Source of the DNA: Hypoxylon rubiginosum
Lineage: Eukaryota > Ascomycota > Sordariomycetes > Xylariales > Hypoxylaceae
Assembly: GCA_902806565.1 (NCBI GenBank)
Contig: CADCXA010000030.1
Coordinates: 1,302,001-1,366,000 of the forward strand
DNA length: 64,000 nucleotides
Direction: 5' to 3'
Of the stretch, positions 25,753 to 36,242 are shown in pieces (position 1 is the stretch's first letter; each line of letters starts with the position of its first letter). Under the pieces are notes generated by a model that saw nothing but the letters and a program-made list of their open reading frames with translations, searched no databases and was not told where the DNA came from. Both the position numbers and the translations under genes were made by a program.

Positions 25753-26786
25753 AGAGATATCTTAGACGAATAGATTAACTCAATCATTATTCTATCGCCA
25801 CCGCTTTTGACCCATTATTAAAGCCATTGGGTTGTGCCAAAGTTGCATAAGGCGGAATAAAGCGAAAGGGCATTGGATTTGACTCTTGTAGAAGTAGTTA
25901 CTAGTAAGTCGGAGTTGAGGTCAATTTTAACAAATCCTGCTATGACTGTTGATTTGGTGCGTAGCGGGTTGTCTAATCAGAACATAGATGACGCTTTCGT
26001 TCATTAACATCTGAGGATAATTCGTCAAAATATAATATGCATTACATGTTAGAATAGGTCTTTAAACTTGTGATTCTTCTAGGCCCGCCTGGTTCTTGAG
26101 TGTTAGAATATAGAGTATGGTAGAAGAAGAGGGTTCTAAGGATAAACGATAGCTTAGGCAGTATGAATCCCTACCCCTTCATGTTTGAACCATCTCTCTA
26201 TTCCAAGTTTAATCCGGCGACATCAGTATCTAGTGACTCAGGAATTGCTCATTATGTGTTATTTGTGTGATGGGGGCTGCTTTAGGTCCGTACTAACCTG
26301 CTCAACATATTCAGCACTTCATGACTCAAGCTCATCAGTCACTGTTTGAAGCTCTCCCATGCAGTGTATACAATCTACCTAATTGGGAAGATCGATCCAA
26401 TACAACTCGCTCAATTTCTTTATATGTTACTTGTTAGCATATGTCATTGCGAATATTTGACTCGGATTTGCTACCTTTAATGGACTACCAGGTGCTTAGG
26501 TAAACGCTGTGTTGCAAAGAGTCACGATAAAAGAATCGTCCATGAGAAAAAGACAAATCAAGCGAAGTAACATTCGTGACCGTATCTATCACCCGGTCGT
26601 CTAGTCGGTAAGAACCTTTGCGTTACTGTGGCAGAACCCTTCAAATAGTACTCTATATAAACAGAGCGGTCTGGTAAGATTTTCCAACCTTTTTCCAACC
26701 ACAGCATCCATCTATCAAGCCATTGACATACCATACCGTCTTACTCAACATATATTTCGGACTTCACTTGCAACTTCATTTTCAGT
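25753..26786. other. Intergenic with a tRNA-like relic
   Basis: About 1 kb without a supported gene. Near the right end lies the tRNA-like fragment described separately; the last ~140 bases (26648-26786) are CT-rich and look like the promoter of the next gene. Confidence 0.5.
26594..26648 (+). pseudogene. tRNA-like relic (Val/Glu/Asp-type 5' half)
   Basis: GGTCGTCTAGTCGGTAAGAA matches the D-arm of fungal Val/Glu/Asp tRNAs, where GTCTAGTCGGTTA is usual. It is followed by an anticodon-arm-like stretch (TTTGCG...GGCAGAA) and then a shortened CCCTTCAAAT where the T-arm should read CCGGGTTCAAATCCCGG. The acceptor stem and T-stem are missing, so it cannot be a working tRNA. Identification is by resemblance only. 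Confidence 0.35.
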
Positions 26787-27107
26787 ATGGCAGACAGCGA
26801 GACACGTGAGGAGTACCTTGCGAGAATAGCACGCGTCAATGCGAGGCACAAGATCGGAGAGGAGGCCAAAGCTAAATCAACACCTGAAGAACGAATCTTG
26901 AATCAGGAAAAACAGGAGAAGAGGAGGAGGTACCATTTTTTCGGATCATCTTTCTGGGTATGGTACGTATCATATTCTATACTTTGCTGTCCATTGGCCT
27001 TTACAGTGATTTGTAAAGCAAAGGAGGGTTCCAAAAGTATTAGAATACTAAAATGCTTTAAGCTGCGGATGTCGAGACGTCTTTCCCGACGGCGATACCA
27101 CCTGTGA
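26787..27107 (+). CDS. Small hypothetical protein next to a transposon
   Basis: An ATG-initiated frame of 106 residues. The first 50 residues are charged and helical (MADSETREEYLARIARVN..., then KSTPEERILNQEKQEKRRR), followed by HFFGSSFWVWYVSYSILCC, a possible membrane segment, and a basic tail. A GTACGT...TTTACAG intron (26961-27005) would instead end the protein after about 61 residues at SSFWVCDL. I cannot choose between them, and the family is unknown. The stop codon lies only 8 bases from the TA target site of the DNA transposon, so the gene's original 3' UTR has been displaced. Confidence 0.5.
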   Translation: MADSETREEYLARIARVNARHKIGEEAKAKSTPEERILNQEKQEKRRRYHFFGSSFWVWYVSYSILCCPLAFTVICKAKEGSKSIRILKCFKLRMSRRLSRRRYHL

Positions 27108-27116
27108 TATCTCCTA

Positions 27117-27185
27117 CCATCTGTCCCTGACCAGCGAGAATGACCTACCGGCGAACCCGTAAAATTGATTAAAACCCACCTATTT
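27117..27185 (+). repeat. Left terminal inverted repeat of the DNA transposon
   Basis: Starts CCATCTGTCCCTGACCAGCG and ends AAAACCCACCTATTT. It retains normal GC while the interior does not, so the mutation process faded at the outer edge. Confidence 0.85.
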
Positions 27186-29252
27186 TACTTACACATATCT
27201 CAACCAACTCTACTTTATATAACATAAGATTGAAAATTTGGAGTAAATATTAATTAATTTACTCGGATATAAAGTTTAGGATTAATTAATTATATAATTA
27301 TTAAAAACTAAGATATAACTTTTAATATAAAATATTAATTTTTAGTTTTTTATAAAAATATTATTTTTTAAATATAAATTTAAATAACTTTATTAAAATT
27401 TAATATAGTATTTTATAATAAAAAAATAATAATTAAAGTTATTTTAAATATTATTTAAAATAATATTTTTATTTATATAATATTTTTTAAGTATATAATT
27501 TTTTAATTTATTATATATTATTAATTTTATAAATAACTATTTATAAAAACTTTTTAAAACGTTTAAATATTAACTTATAAATAAAAAAAAAATTTATTAA
27601 ATAAATTATTTATTAAGATTTAATAAGATATATTTTTAATTATAATATTATATATTTAATTATAAAAAACTTAATAAATTTAAAAAAGTTTTTAAATAAA
27701 AATTAACTTAAAGTTTTTATTTATTAAAATTTATTTATATATATAAAAATAAGTTATAAAATTAAAGTTATTAAATTTAATAATTTTAATTTTAAAACTA
27801 TAAAATAATATTTTAATATTAAATAAAATAAATATAAATAAATAAAATTTAAATTAATTTTTAATATAAATAAGAAAAATATTATAATTAAATACAGTAA
27901 AAAAACCACGTTTTTTTTATATATTTAACTTAATTAATTAATTATAATATTAAAAATTAATAAACTAGTTTTAAAAAGTTTAATATCTAAGAAATTTTTC
28001 GTAAAAAACCTATAAAATTATTTTTAAATGTTTTTTATTAAATATATAAATATTATAAGCTAGTTTTTTAAACTAAGTATAATTTTTAAAAGAAAAAACA
28101 TATAAATAAATTAATTTAAAAAGTAATTTAAAGTTATAATTAATTAATATTATATAATATTTAAAAATAATTAAATAAATAATAAAATTACTATTAAATA
28201 ATTAAAAAATATATTTATTATTAAAATTAAGCTTTTATTAAAATTTTTTTATAAAATATATTTATTAATATTTAATAATTATAAAAATTATATATTAATT
28301 AATATATTAATTTTTTTAGTTTTAAATATTATTTTTTTAATTTTTTTATTTTTTCTTAATTTTTTATATATTAATAAAAGTGGGTTTTAAAATAAATTTA
28401 TATTTATTTATTTTTTTAATAATATTTATTTATATTTTTTACTGGTATATATTTTTTATAAATTTTAATTATTAAATAATAATTTTTATAATATTTTAAA
28501 ATTTATTTATTATTAAATTTTAAATAAATTATTTATAATAATTAATTTTAATTTTATAAATAAACTTAATTTTTTATATTATTATTTAAAAGTTAAAATA
28601 GTTATTTTAATTATAAAAAATAATAAATTTAGTTTTAAAATAATAAAAAATTAGTTAATTAATTATTTTAAAGTATTATAATATTTTAAAATTTAATTAA
28701 ATAAGAAAAATATTAAAAAATTAATTTAATAAAATTTAAATATTTATAATTTTACGATATTAATTTTAATATTATATATAAAACGTTATATTTAAAATTT
28801 ATTTAAAATATTAAACTTAAATATTTATAAAATACTTAAAAATATAATAAAATTATTTAATTACTAGATAATTAAACTAACTTTTAAAAATTAAAAAATA
28901 TCTACGTTTAAAACTTAAATTAAATATAATTAAATTAAAAAATATAAAAAAGTTTTTAATTTTAATAAGAAATTTATTATTATTATTAAAATATTTATAA
29001 TTAATAATAATATTAATAAGTAAGTTAAAATAGTTTAATTACTTATTATTATTAAAAATAAAAAAGAAAAGTAAGATTTTAAAAATATAAATAAAAAGGA
29101 TTATATTATTATATATATACCTTTTTAAAATATATATTTTAATAAAGTAATTTAAGCTCCAGTTAAATATATTAATTAATCAATTAATTTTATTTTTATC
29201 TATAGTAATTATATATTTTTATAATTTTTTGTGGATTAATTAAAGCCTTAAG

Positions 29253-29321
29253 AAATAGGTGGGTTTTAATTAATTTTGCGGGTTCGCTGGTGGGTTGTTC
29301 TCGCTGGTTAGGGACAGATGG
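29253..29321 (-). repeat. Right terminal inverted repeat of the DNA transposon
   Basis: Reverse complement of the left arm except for seven transitions. It ends in GGGACAGATGG next to the TA duplication. Confidence 0.85.
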
Positions 29322-29323
29322 TA

Positions 29324-30087
29324 CTGCGGGCATGGGAAATGTTACGAATGCCAGAAGATCATCTCGTACCAACTTAGCCGGTTAGTTGTCTCGGCTTATA
29401 TACACTTGAGATCGTCTAATTTAGAGCTAACCTTGCTAAAATGGGTGAAAGGTGGTGCCTACCGGAACACTAATTTCCTTCACAATTCGGCGAAGCTCCG
29501 GCCCGCAGACCTGCCCGGCGTCAAATAGCATCGATGTCGTTCTCCAACTGGCAGCGGCGCCAGCGACAGCTTGGGGGGGTTATTCTTGTGCGGAGTGGGC
29601 TAACATGATCTGCGAAAGAAAGAAGGGGACGGCACAGATACCAATCCGAGGTAGAATAGGCGATGGTTTTTACCTTTTTAACTTATAGTCTGTGCCTTTT
29701 TCTGTGTTTTTCTATAAATAAAAAAAGTCTTAGGTAGCTTGGGTAGGAAATTTATCCGGCCATTAGTACTTGCCTCTTACCTACCTGTCATCTAAGTGAC
29801 CTGTCGTGTTTTAAAAAAAAACCAAGTCTCTATCACACCCGAGCGATAACGGCAAGGATTAGGAGGTCAGGGGAGGGAGGTTTGACATGTCCAAGCAAGG
29901 GGAGTGCAGATAAACTCGCAAGTAGGGGATACAATGTTGGACATTTGTTAGGTATTTTCTTTCCCTTGTTGAACATCCCGCCTTTGTTCTTTGCCTGCAA
30001 TTCTAGCTTCGCTGCGATAATCCGGCGTAATTGAGCTTCTTTTCTACAAGTCTTAGACTATCTGCAGAACGCAGCTAGGTGGGAGCC
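29324..30087. other. Intergenic, P450 promoter side
   Basis: About 0.76 kb of normal-composition DNA. Short frames around 29295-29690 have no recognisable product. A poly-A tract at about 29813-29822 and T/C-rich stretches precede the P450 start. Confidence 0.5.
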
Positions 30088-31848
30088 ATGGCCATTCTCC
30101 CAAGTATATCGTGGTGGCAAGCACTCGTCGCCCCTGTGATTATTTACTTGGCTACCCTAGCTTTTTATCGTCTGTTCTTGCACCCTCTTGCACGATTTCC
30201 CGGTCCGAAGCTTGCTGCTGCCAGTCGCTGGTATGAGGCTTATTATGATGTCGTGCAAAATGGGCAATACGCATTTCAAATTAAAGAGATGCACAAGAAA
30301 TACGGTAAATCTCACTCGGCTTCTTGTAGCTACAGCCGTGTAATATTAACACTGCTGTGTCGCAAAAGGTCCCATTGTCCGCATTAGTCCGTACGAACTA
30401 CATATTAACGATGCCGTCTTTTTCGAAAAACTGTACGGTTATGATGGGCCGTGGGACAAGTACGCATGGGCTGTAGACGCTCACTCAGCACCTGGGGCCA
30501 TGATCTTTACACCAAGCCACGACCTTCATAGAGCGCGTCGGCAGCCGCTAAACGCCTTCTTTTCCAAGGCCAGGGTAACCAAGCGTTTGGACCTGGTAGA
30601 ACGTAAAGTCACTCGACTTTGTGAGCGCATTGCGGAATTTGCCGGCACAGGACGAGTGCTTGATGTAGATGCCGCTATTGGTGCATTCCAACACGACGTC
30701 TCAACTGACTACGTTCTTGGAAAGGACCACCAGTATCTGGAGGGAGATTTCGCCGCTGGTAAGTCACGGCCACCTCAAAATACTAGGAACAGGTGGCAAT
30801 ATAGCAAACATGTCCCCTGGTATGGTTCTGCCCTAGTCGCATTGCCTCAGAAGTTTCTTATCAAGAAGGCCGATGAGAAAACGGCCAAGTTTATCAAATA
30901 CATCAGAGTGAGTATCCTTCGCCTTCCGAATTTCCCGAGAAATTTGTTGGGCCATATTGTTACTGTTTGCTGACCCAATCGAGCAGACAAGTTTACAAGA
31001 GACGCAGCGCCTGATGCAGATTGCAACCTCATCCGCTCCCGATGACACAGAGCCTCAAACTATCGTACATGAGATCATAAACTCGAGCCTTCCGCCGGAG
31101 GAAAAAACGATGAAACGTGTTTTTACCGACGTAGCAACCGTAACTGGTGCCGGGTTCGAAACCACGGCTTCCGTTCTCCGGCTCATCATTTACTATGCCT
31201 CCTCTGACGCCGCAATACTCCAGCGACTATGGGACGAGCTCGCCCAAGCCGCTGCCAGCGAACCAGGCGGCGATTTGGCGCTGCGTACATACGAGCAACT
31301 CCCCTTTCTCACCGCGGTCCTGATGGAGGGACTGCGGCTTAGCCCGGGGATCGGCGGTCGTTCGCCGCGCATTGCACCGGATAGAGAGCTTGTGTACAAC
31401 GACAAATGGCGAATCCCGGCAGGCACGCCTGTCGGTATGACCGTGTTGATGATGCATCTGGATGAAACATTATATCCGGATCCGTACCGCTTCAGTCCGG
31501 AGCGATGGATGCATCCCGACGCGCGGAAGAAGGCTGAGAAAACATTTGCGCCGTTCTCGCGAGGATCCAGAATGTGCCTAGGCATGCAGTACGTCTATTT
31601 ACTCTCTTACTGCACGGATTTATTCCGTCTCCTGACCTGGCATGCAATTCTTGCTGACAATTTTTTCTTTCTCTGATAGTCTTGCCTGGGCAGAACTTTA
31701 CTTGGTTGTTTCTGCTCTTGTTCGAAAATTTAACTTCGACTTCACAGGTGTAGAGGCGGATCATTTCGAGTGGGCAAGCGATCAGTTTACCATCGGAATT
31801 AAGGGAAAGTCTGAACTTGGCGCCCTGGTGACGTCTCGTGTGGCATGA
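30088..31848 (+). CDS. Cytochrome P450 monooxygenase (trichodiene-oxygenase-like)
   Basis: Membrane-anchored heme-thiolate oxygenase of the endoplasmic reticulum. Exons 30088-30304, 30369-30907, 30987-31588 and 31680-31848 give 508 residues. An N-terminal anchor (VAPVIIYLATLAFYRLFLHP) is followed by the Pro-rich hinge RFPGPK. The I-helix has AGFETT at about 307-312, the K-helix ExxR is EGLR at about 366-369, PERW is near 423, and the heme loop FAPFSRGSRMCLG has its Cys at about 449. Overall wording (PIVRISPYELHI, YDGPWDKYAWAVDAHSAPGAM) is that of the fungal trichodiene-oxygenase-like group, but no terpene synthase is near and the substrate is unknown. A GTAAGT...CAG pair of only 34 bases at about 30758-30793 looks like an intron, but removing it breaks the frame, so it is kept as coding. 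Confidence 0.92.
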
Positions 31849-32602
31849 TGTGCCAAGGGTAAAAGGGGGAAAGTCCCATTCGATAGGACTCACATAACTT
31901 TTTAATAAAAAGATCTGGATTAAAAATGGAACTATTGCCACAAAATGTCATCTGAGTAGCATACATATGCTCAAAATAAAAATAGATCTAAAATTTCACG
32001 AAAATTGGTAGCTGGATGACCCCTGCGGGCTCGACTGGCTGAAAACTTATCCGGTGAAAGCTAAGACTTAAGCAGCTTGGCTCCCTCAGCTGATGTACAC
32101 AGATCAAGCGTACTGTCCAATCGGGGGATAAATGAGATCAGAAGAAATGTTACACGGTGGTTGATAAAAATAGAAGTTATATAAACCAATCTCCGTCACG
32201 ACGCCTCATACGCAATGTCAGAAGTCCTTCAATCTCTATTTTTCGCCCCAAAGAGTTACCAAGCAAAGGTCCAGATGGATTAGACTTATCAAAGTAATAT
32301 GGAGCAGAGGTACCTTCGCGAGAGATGCTGATGTCAGCATAATAATGCTAGGATCATCATGCTAGCCATTAACATAGCCCAGATATCAGATTCAGGGGCA
32401 CCGTGCAGCAGAGCCTCATATGTCATCGTACATACTCCCCCTTCAGAATTTACCTCCAACCCAGCCTACAAAATTCAGCTAATTTCTTGTGTCCTGTCAC
32501 TTAGGTACCTACCTAACTTATCCCCTATGTCTCTCGTTTAAGAACTGATCTACAACATACTGGTTAGGAGATCCAAGGTAACTCGCCGATCTTTTCATCG
32601 CG
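31849..32602. other. Intergenic
   Basis: About 0.75 kb between the P450 and the glucanase, both on the plus strand. Nothing gene-like. A TAGGTACCTACCTAAC motif lies near 32504-32519. Confidence 0.5.
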
Positions 32603-34045
32603 ATGCTCTCTAAACCATTCATTACAGCGTTCCTGGCTTTGGCTAGTGCAGAGATTGCTAAAAGCATACGTAAGATGATGTTTAGCCAATATTGAAGAAA
32701 ATCATTAACCATCTCGACAGCTCTTGAGGACAGGAGCGACTCCACGCAGCTTAGCAGGCGATGGCTTCCGAACGTTGACAAGATACGCGGCGTTAACCTT
32801 GGATCACACTTTATCATAGAGCCATGGATGGCATACGATGAGTGGGCTAGCAGTAAGTAATGTCTTTGACAGCACTTTGTTGAGGCAATAAAAACATCTA
32901 TTGAATCTCAATTATCAACATGGACAGTAGCTAACATGAGCCGTTCTAGTGGGATGTGGAAGTGCTAATGATGAGTGGCAATGCGTAAATGCGCTAGGGC
33001 AAGACGCGGCCGACGCAGCTTTCAAGAAGCATTGGGATTCGTGGACTACGAAAGACGACATCTCGCAGATCAAGAGTCTGGGCCTTAACACTGTCCGCAT
33101 TCCCGTCGGTTTCTGGCTCAAGGAAGATCTCGTGTACGACGGAGAGTACTATCCGCGAGGCGCCCTTCAATACCTTGATCGACTCGTCGGCTGGTGCGCC
33201 GACGCCGGTATCTACGTGATCATGGATCTCCACGGCGGCCCCGGAGTTCAGACCCCGAACCAACAGTTCACGGGGCACAGCGTAAGCTACCCCGGCTTCT
33301 ACACTCAGGACAACTACGAGCGTGCGAACAAGTTCCTCGAGTGGATGGCCGAAAGGATCCACACGAACAACAGTTACCGCACGGTCGGCACGTTACAAGT
33401 CATGAATGAACCTGTCCATGCTAGTGACTACGGCTCCCTGGCAGCGGATATGATTGCCAATTTTTACCCTAATGCCTGGACCCGTATCCGAAGCCGAGAG
33501 GACCAGCTAGGAGTCAGTCCAAATGACCGCTTGCACATCCAGATGATGGTATGTCTTCTCCGGGTCCATGCAAGGGGGGCTAACATGTATACTAACGCCA
33601 TCTATAGGACAAGTCATGGGGCTCAGGCGACCCTAGCAGCCACCTCCCCGACACCACATTCGCGCTCTACGACGACCACCGGTACTACAAGTGGGACGGG
33701 TCGGTGACGACCACCAAGGACGGCTACATCTCCGCCGCGTGCCAGGACAGCCGGGGCGACAGCGACACCGTCGTGGGCGAGTGGTCGCTCGCGGTCGCCG
33801 ACGCCGTGCAGTCCAACGACGAGTTCCAGATCGGGAACGCCACGGCCGACCAGGTCGCGTGGTACCGGCAGTACTGGGCGGCGCAGGCGCGGACGTTCGA
33901 GAGGTCCGGCGGCTGGGTGTTCTGGTCCTGGAAGTGCAACTGGATCGGCGGCGTAGACGAGTGGCGGTGGTGCTACCGGTCCGCCGTCGCGGCTGGCGTC
34001 ATCCCTGGGGACGCGGCGAGCGCGGCGAGCATCAGCCCCTGTTAG
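32603..34045 (+). CDS. GH5 exo-1,3-beta-glucanase, secreted
   Basis: Hydrolyses beta-1,3-glucan of fungal wall or storage polymers outside the cell. Exons 32603-32669, 32721-32852, 32950-33548 and 33608-34045 give 411 residues. The signal peptide is MLSKPFITAFLALASA. The start of the barrel reads KIRGVNLGSHFIIEPWM, a hallmark of this subgroup, followed by NTVRIPVGFW and YVIMDLHGGPGVQ. The acid/base Glu is in QVMNEP at about 220 and the nucleophile Glu in VVGEWS at about 324, with GGWVFWSWKCNW close to the active site. The first two exons are short and outside any long open frame; they are recovered from the conserved N-terminal motif and fitting splice sites. The last exon is strongly GC-rich compared with the rest. 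Confidence 0.92.
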
Positions 34046-34745
34046 CTGGGCACCTTTTTTGGCTGCTTGTCTGGCGTCAGCAGCGGAAAAGGGTTACCAT
34101 AGCCTGAATACAGTAATGCCAGGTTTATTTTTTATTCGACTTCTTTCTGCCACTTTAGTATACCTTGTATATATCACGTATGCGAATACTTTTGTTAAAC
34201 CCAGGTACAACTAAGGATGCCCCCCCCCCCGGATATTAGAGTGAACTGTATCCAATAGTCTTGTTCGTACGAGCAACAGTCTTTTTCTTTTCTTTTTGAA
34301 ACAAGCTGTTTCCTGTGAGGATGGATGAAAGCCCATTGTCAGGCATCTTGTATCTGAATTCCATTGGCATGTGCCCATTAATCGACGACTGGGCCTTTGT
34401 GTAGATACATGAACATTGTTAAAGCCAAACACAAGGAATGTTTACACGGCACGGCTGTCCAAAAAATTATAATAATTCCTTAAATGCCACCTTGCAGAGG
34501 TGTTTTCCTCCTCACTCCCTTGTCGACGTCACGAATCATCGCTACTCCTGTCCGTCTTTTCTACTGTGTTAAGTACCTACCTATAGTCGTTGGTTGTGCA
34601 CAGGTCATCAACTTTGAGGTCTTAGCTCAATATCGAAATTAAGTGAAGTGCATTCAGTTTCCAGGATTACTGTTCCTCCTGAGAACCCAATACCGTAACA
34701 AAAACACTGTAACAAAGTAGGTGAATATATGAACACGCTGGAAAC
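34046..34745. other. Intergenic
   Basis: About 0.7 kb with a run of about 11 C at 34219-34230 and no supported gene. Confidence 0.5.
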
Positions 34746-36242
34746 ATGTGCCAGGGAATTGTCACTCACCACATGCACCACGATGTGCGAACACCCATAA
34801 TAATCGACACCGACACCGAGGACCCGCCAATCTATTCTAGTACGCTGGGCACGAGGTACCACCGATGCGAGATAGAGTCACAGACACCGCGGCAGCAGTT
34901 TATGGGCAAAGAGTGGCCGTTGTGCCTCTATCACAGCTGCTGCATCCCCGTCGGCGAGGTCGAATGGTGCGAGTACTTCCGGAAGCATTTCTTCAATCCG
35001 TCGGGCAAGTACGCCAACAAAAAGCCCAACGAGTGCAGAGACTTCGTCGTTGAGTACAGGCACGAGCGCCTCGACTACCTCGGGGACCCGCTCGCCTACC
35101 CCGACGTGATCTACCCGACCACCTGGCGACCAGAGATAAAAGAGCAGCACATCGACTGGGCTAGATTGTTTAGACGTGAGCATGCCGAATTTCAGTATTG
35201 GCGAAAGCAGGAGGACTGGGACCAACAGATCTACATCGCCGCCGAGGATCTGTACACGCTCGCGCAGGACGCAAACAACAGCTTCCTGGTGTATTGCGAC
35301 GTGATAAGTAGTCGGGAGCCTGAAGACCCTCTGGTAGTCGCGGCCGAAGACAACATGATACGTGCAGAGACACTGCTAGCCGACCAGAAAGACATCGTCT
35401 CCCAACTGATAAAATGGGCGGCGTCCTCACTTTGTAGACCTCCGTCAAGTACTAGCTCCGAAAGTTCGGACCATAAAAGTCCCAGACCCCCAAACCCTGG
35501 CCGTGCAGCCCGCCTGAGTTCCAGCCTCGACATTTCTGACCTTGGGATTTCTGACCATAAGAGTCTCAGACCCCGAAACCCAGGCCGCGCAACCCGCGAG
35601 GGTTCTAGCCCCGACGATTCCAACCTTGGGAGTTCTGACCATAAGAGTCCCAGACCCCAAAACCCTAGCCGTGCAGCTCGCCAGAGTTCCAGCCTCGATA
35701 TTTCTGACCTTGGAAGTTCTGACTATAAAAGGTCCAAACCCCCAAACCCTGGCCGTACAGCCCGCCAAAATTCCAGCCTCGATATTTCTGACTTTGGAAG
35801 TTCTGACCATAAGAGTCCCAGACCCCCAAACCCTGCCCGCGCAGCCCGCGGGGGTTCCAGCCCCGACAATTCTAACCTTGGGAGTTCTGACCATAAGAGT
35901 ACTGGCCCCCAATCTAGCCACACGGATTCTGGCTACGATAGCTACGAGACTACTAGCTGCGAGAGTTCTGGCCCCTACAGCTCTCGCCACATCAGTTCTG
36001 GCTACGATAGCTCTGGCTCCAACAGATTTAGCCCAGAGAGTTCTAGCCACAAGGATTCTAGCCCTGAAAGTAGCCACACAGCCCAAGAGAGTTACTCCGA
36101 AGGTTCTCCCTACGAAAGTTCTAGCGACGATAGTTCCGACCAGGAGAGTTCCAGTTCCGGCCCCGAAGATTTCGGATCTGATTATATTCCCTTCGAAAGT
36201 GATTCTGAGGACGGGAGCTCGTTCGAGGATATGACGTATTGA
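34746..36242 (+). CDS. Hypothetical Ser-rich protein with 28-residue repeats
   Basis: Single-exon frame of 498 residues, family not recognised. Residues 1-235 look like an ordered domain: Cys/His-containing (LCLYHSCCIPVGEVEWCEYFRKHF), then Trp- and Glu-rich helices (WARLFRREHAEFQYWRKQEDW). From about residue 240 come five consecutive 28-residue repeats of the type SSDHKSPRPPNPGRAARx then SSSLDISDLG, coded by an 84-base minisatellite. The final ~100 residues are extremely Ser-, Tyr- and acid-rich and probably disordered. No signal peptide or membrane helix is visible. The repeat keeps other frames on both strands open, so long overlapping frames here should not be taken as genes. Confidence 0.65.
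   Translation: MCQGIVTHHMHHDVRTPIIIDTDTEDPPIYSSTLGTRYHRCEIESQTPRQQFMGKEWPLCLYHSCCIPVGEVEWCEYFRKHFFNPSGKYANKKPNECRDFVVEYRHERLDYLGDPLAYPDVIYPTTWRPEIKEQHIDWARLFRREHAEFQYWRKQEDWDQQIYIAAEDLYTLAQDANNSFLVYCDVISSREPEDPLVVAAEDNMIRAETLLADQKDIVSQLIKWAASSLCRPPSSTSSESSDHKSPRPPNPGRAARLSSSLDISDLGISDHKSLRPRNPGRATREGSSPDDSNLGSSDHKSPRPQNPSRAARQSSSLDISDLGSSDYKRSKPPNPGRTARQNSSLDISDFGSSDHKSPRPPNPARAARGGSSPDNSNLGSSDHKSTGPQSSHTDSGYDSYETTSCESSGPYSSRHISSGYDSSGSNRFSPESSSHKDSSPESSHTAQESYSEGSPYESSSDDSSDQESSSSGPEDFGSDYIPFESDSEDGSSFEDMTY
35463..35904 (+). repeat. 84-base coding minisatellite, five units plus a partial sixth
   Basis: Units start at 35463, 35547, 35631, 35715 and 35799, all exactly 84 bases, so the reading frame is kept. 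A degenerate sixth begins at 35883. Units 2 and 5 share the variant ending GSSPD(D/N)SNLG, while 1, 3 and 4 share SSLDISD(L/F)G, which suggests duplication of larger blocks rather than one unit at a time. Confidence 0.85.

Larger units (their letters stand above)
27117..29321. mobile_element. RIP-degraded TIR DNA transposon, Tc1/mariner (Fot1/pogo)-like
   Basis: The ends are inverted copies of 69 bases (27117-27185 and 29253-29321), both starting CCATCTGTCCCT when read inward, and the element is flanked by TA on each side (27115-27116 and 29322-29323). The arms match at 62 of 69 positions and all seven differences are transitions, as expected from RIP. The interior is almost pure A+T with no transposase frame left. 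TA target duplications, long TIRs and a 2.2-kb length point to the Tc1/mariner superfamily; the Fot1/pogo assignment is inference from size and host. Confidence 0.85.

Noticed and set aside
4780..31848. A secondary-metabolite cluster joining the A-T-R enzyme and the P450
   Set aside because: They are about 22 kb apart, separated by a housekeeping polymerase, an LPMO, a DUF3176 gene and a transposon, with no other tailoring genes nearby.
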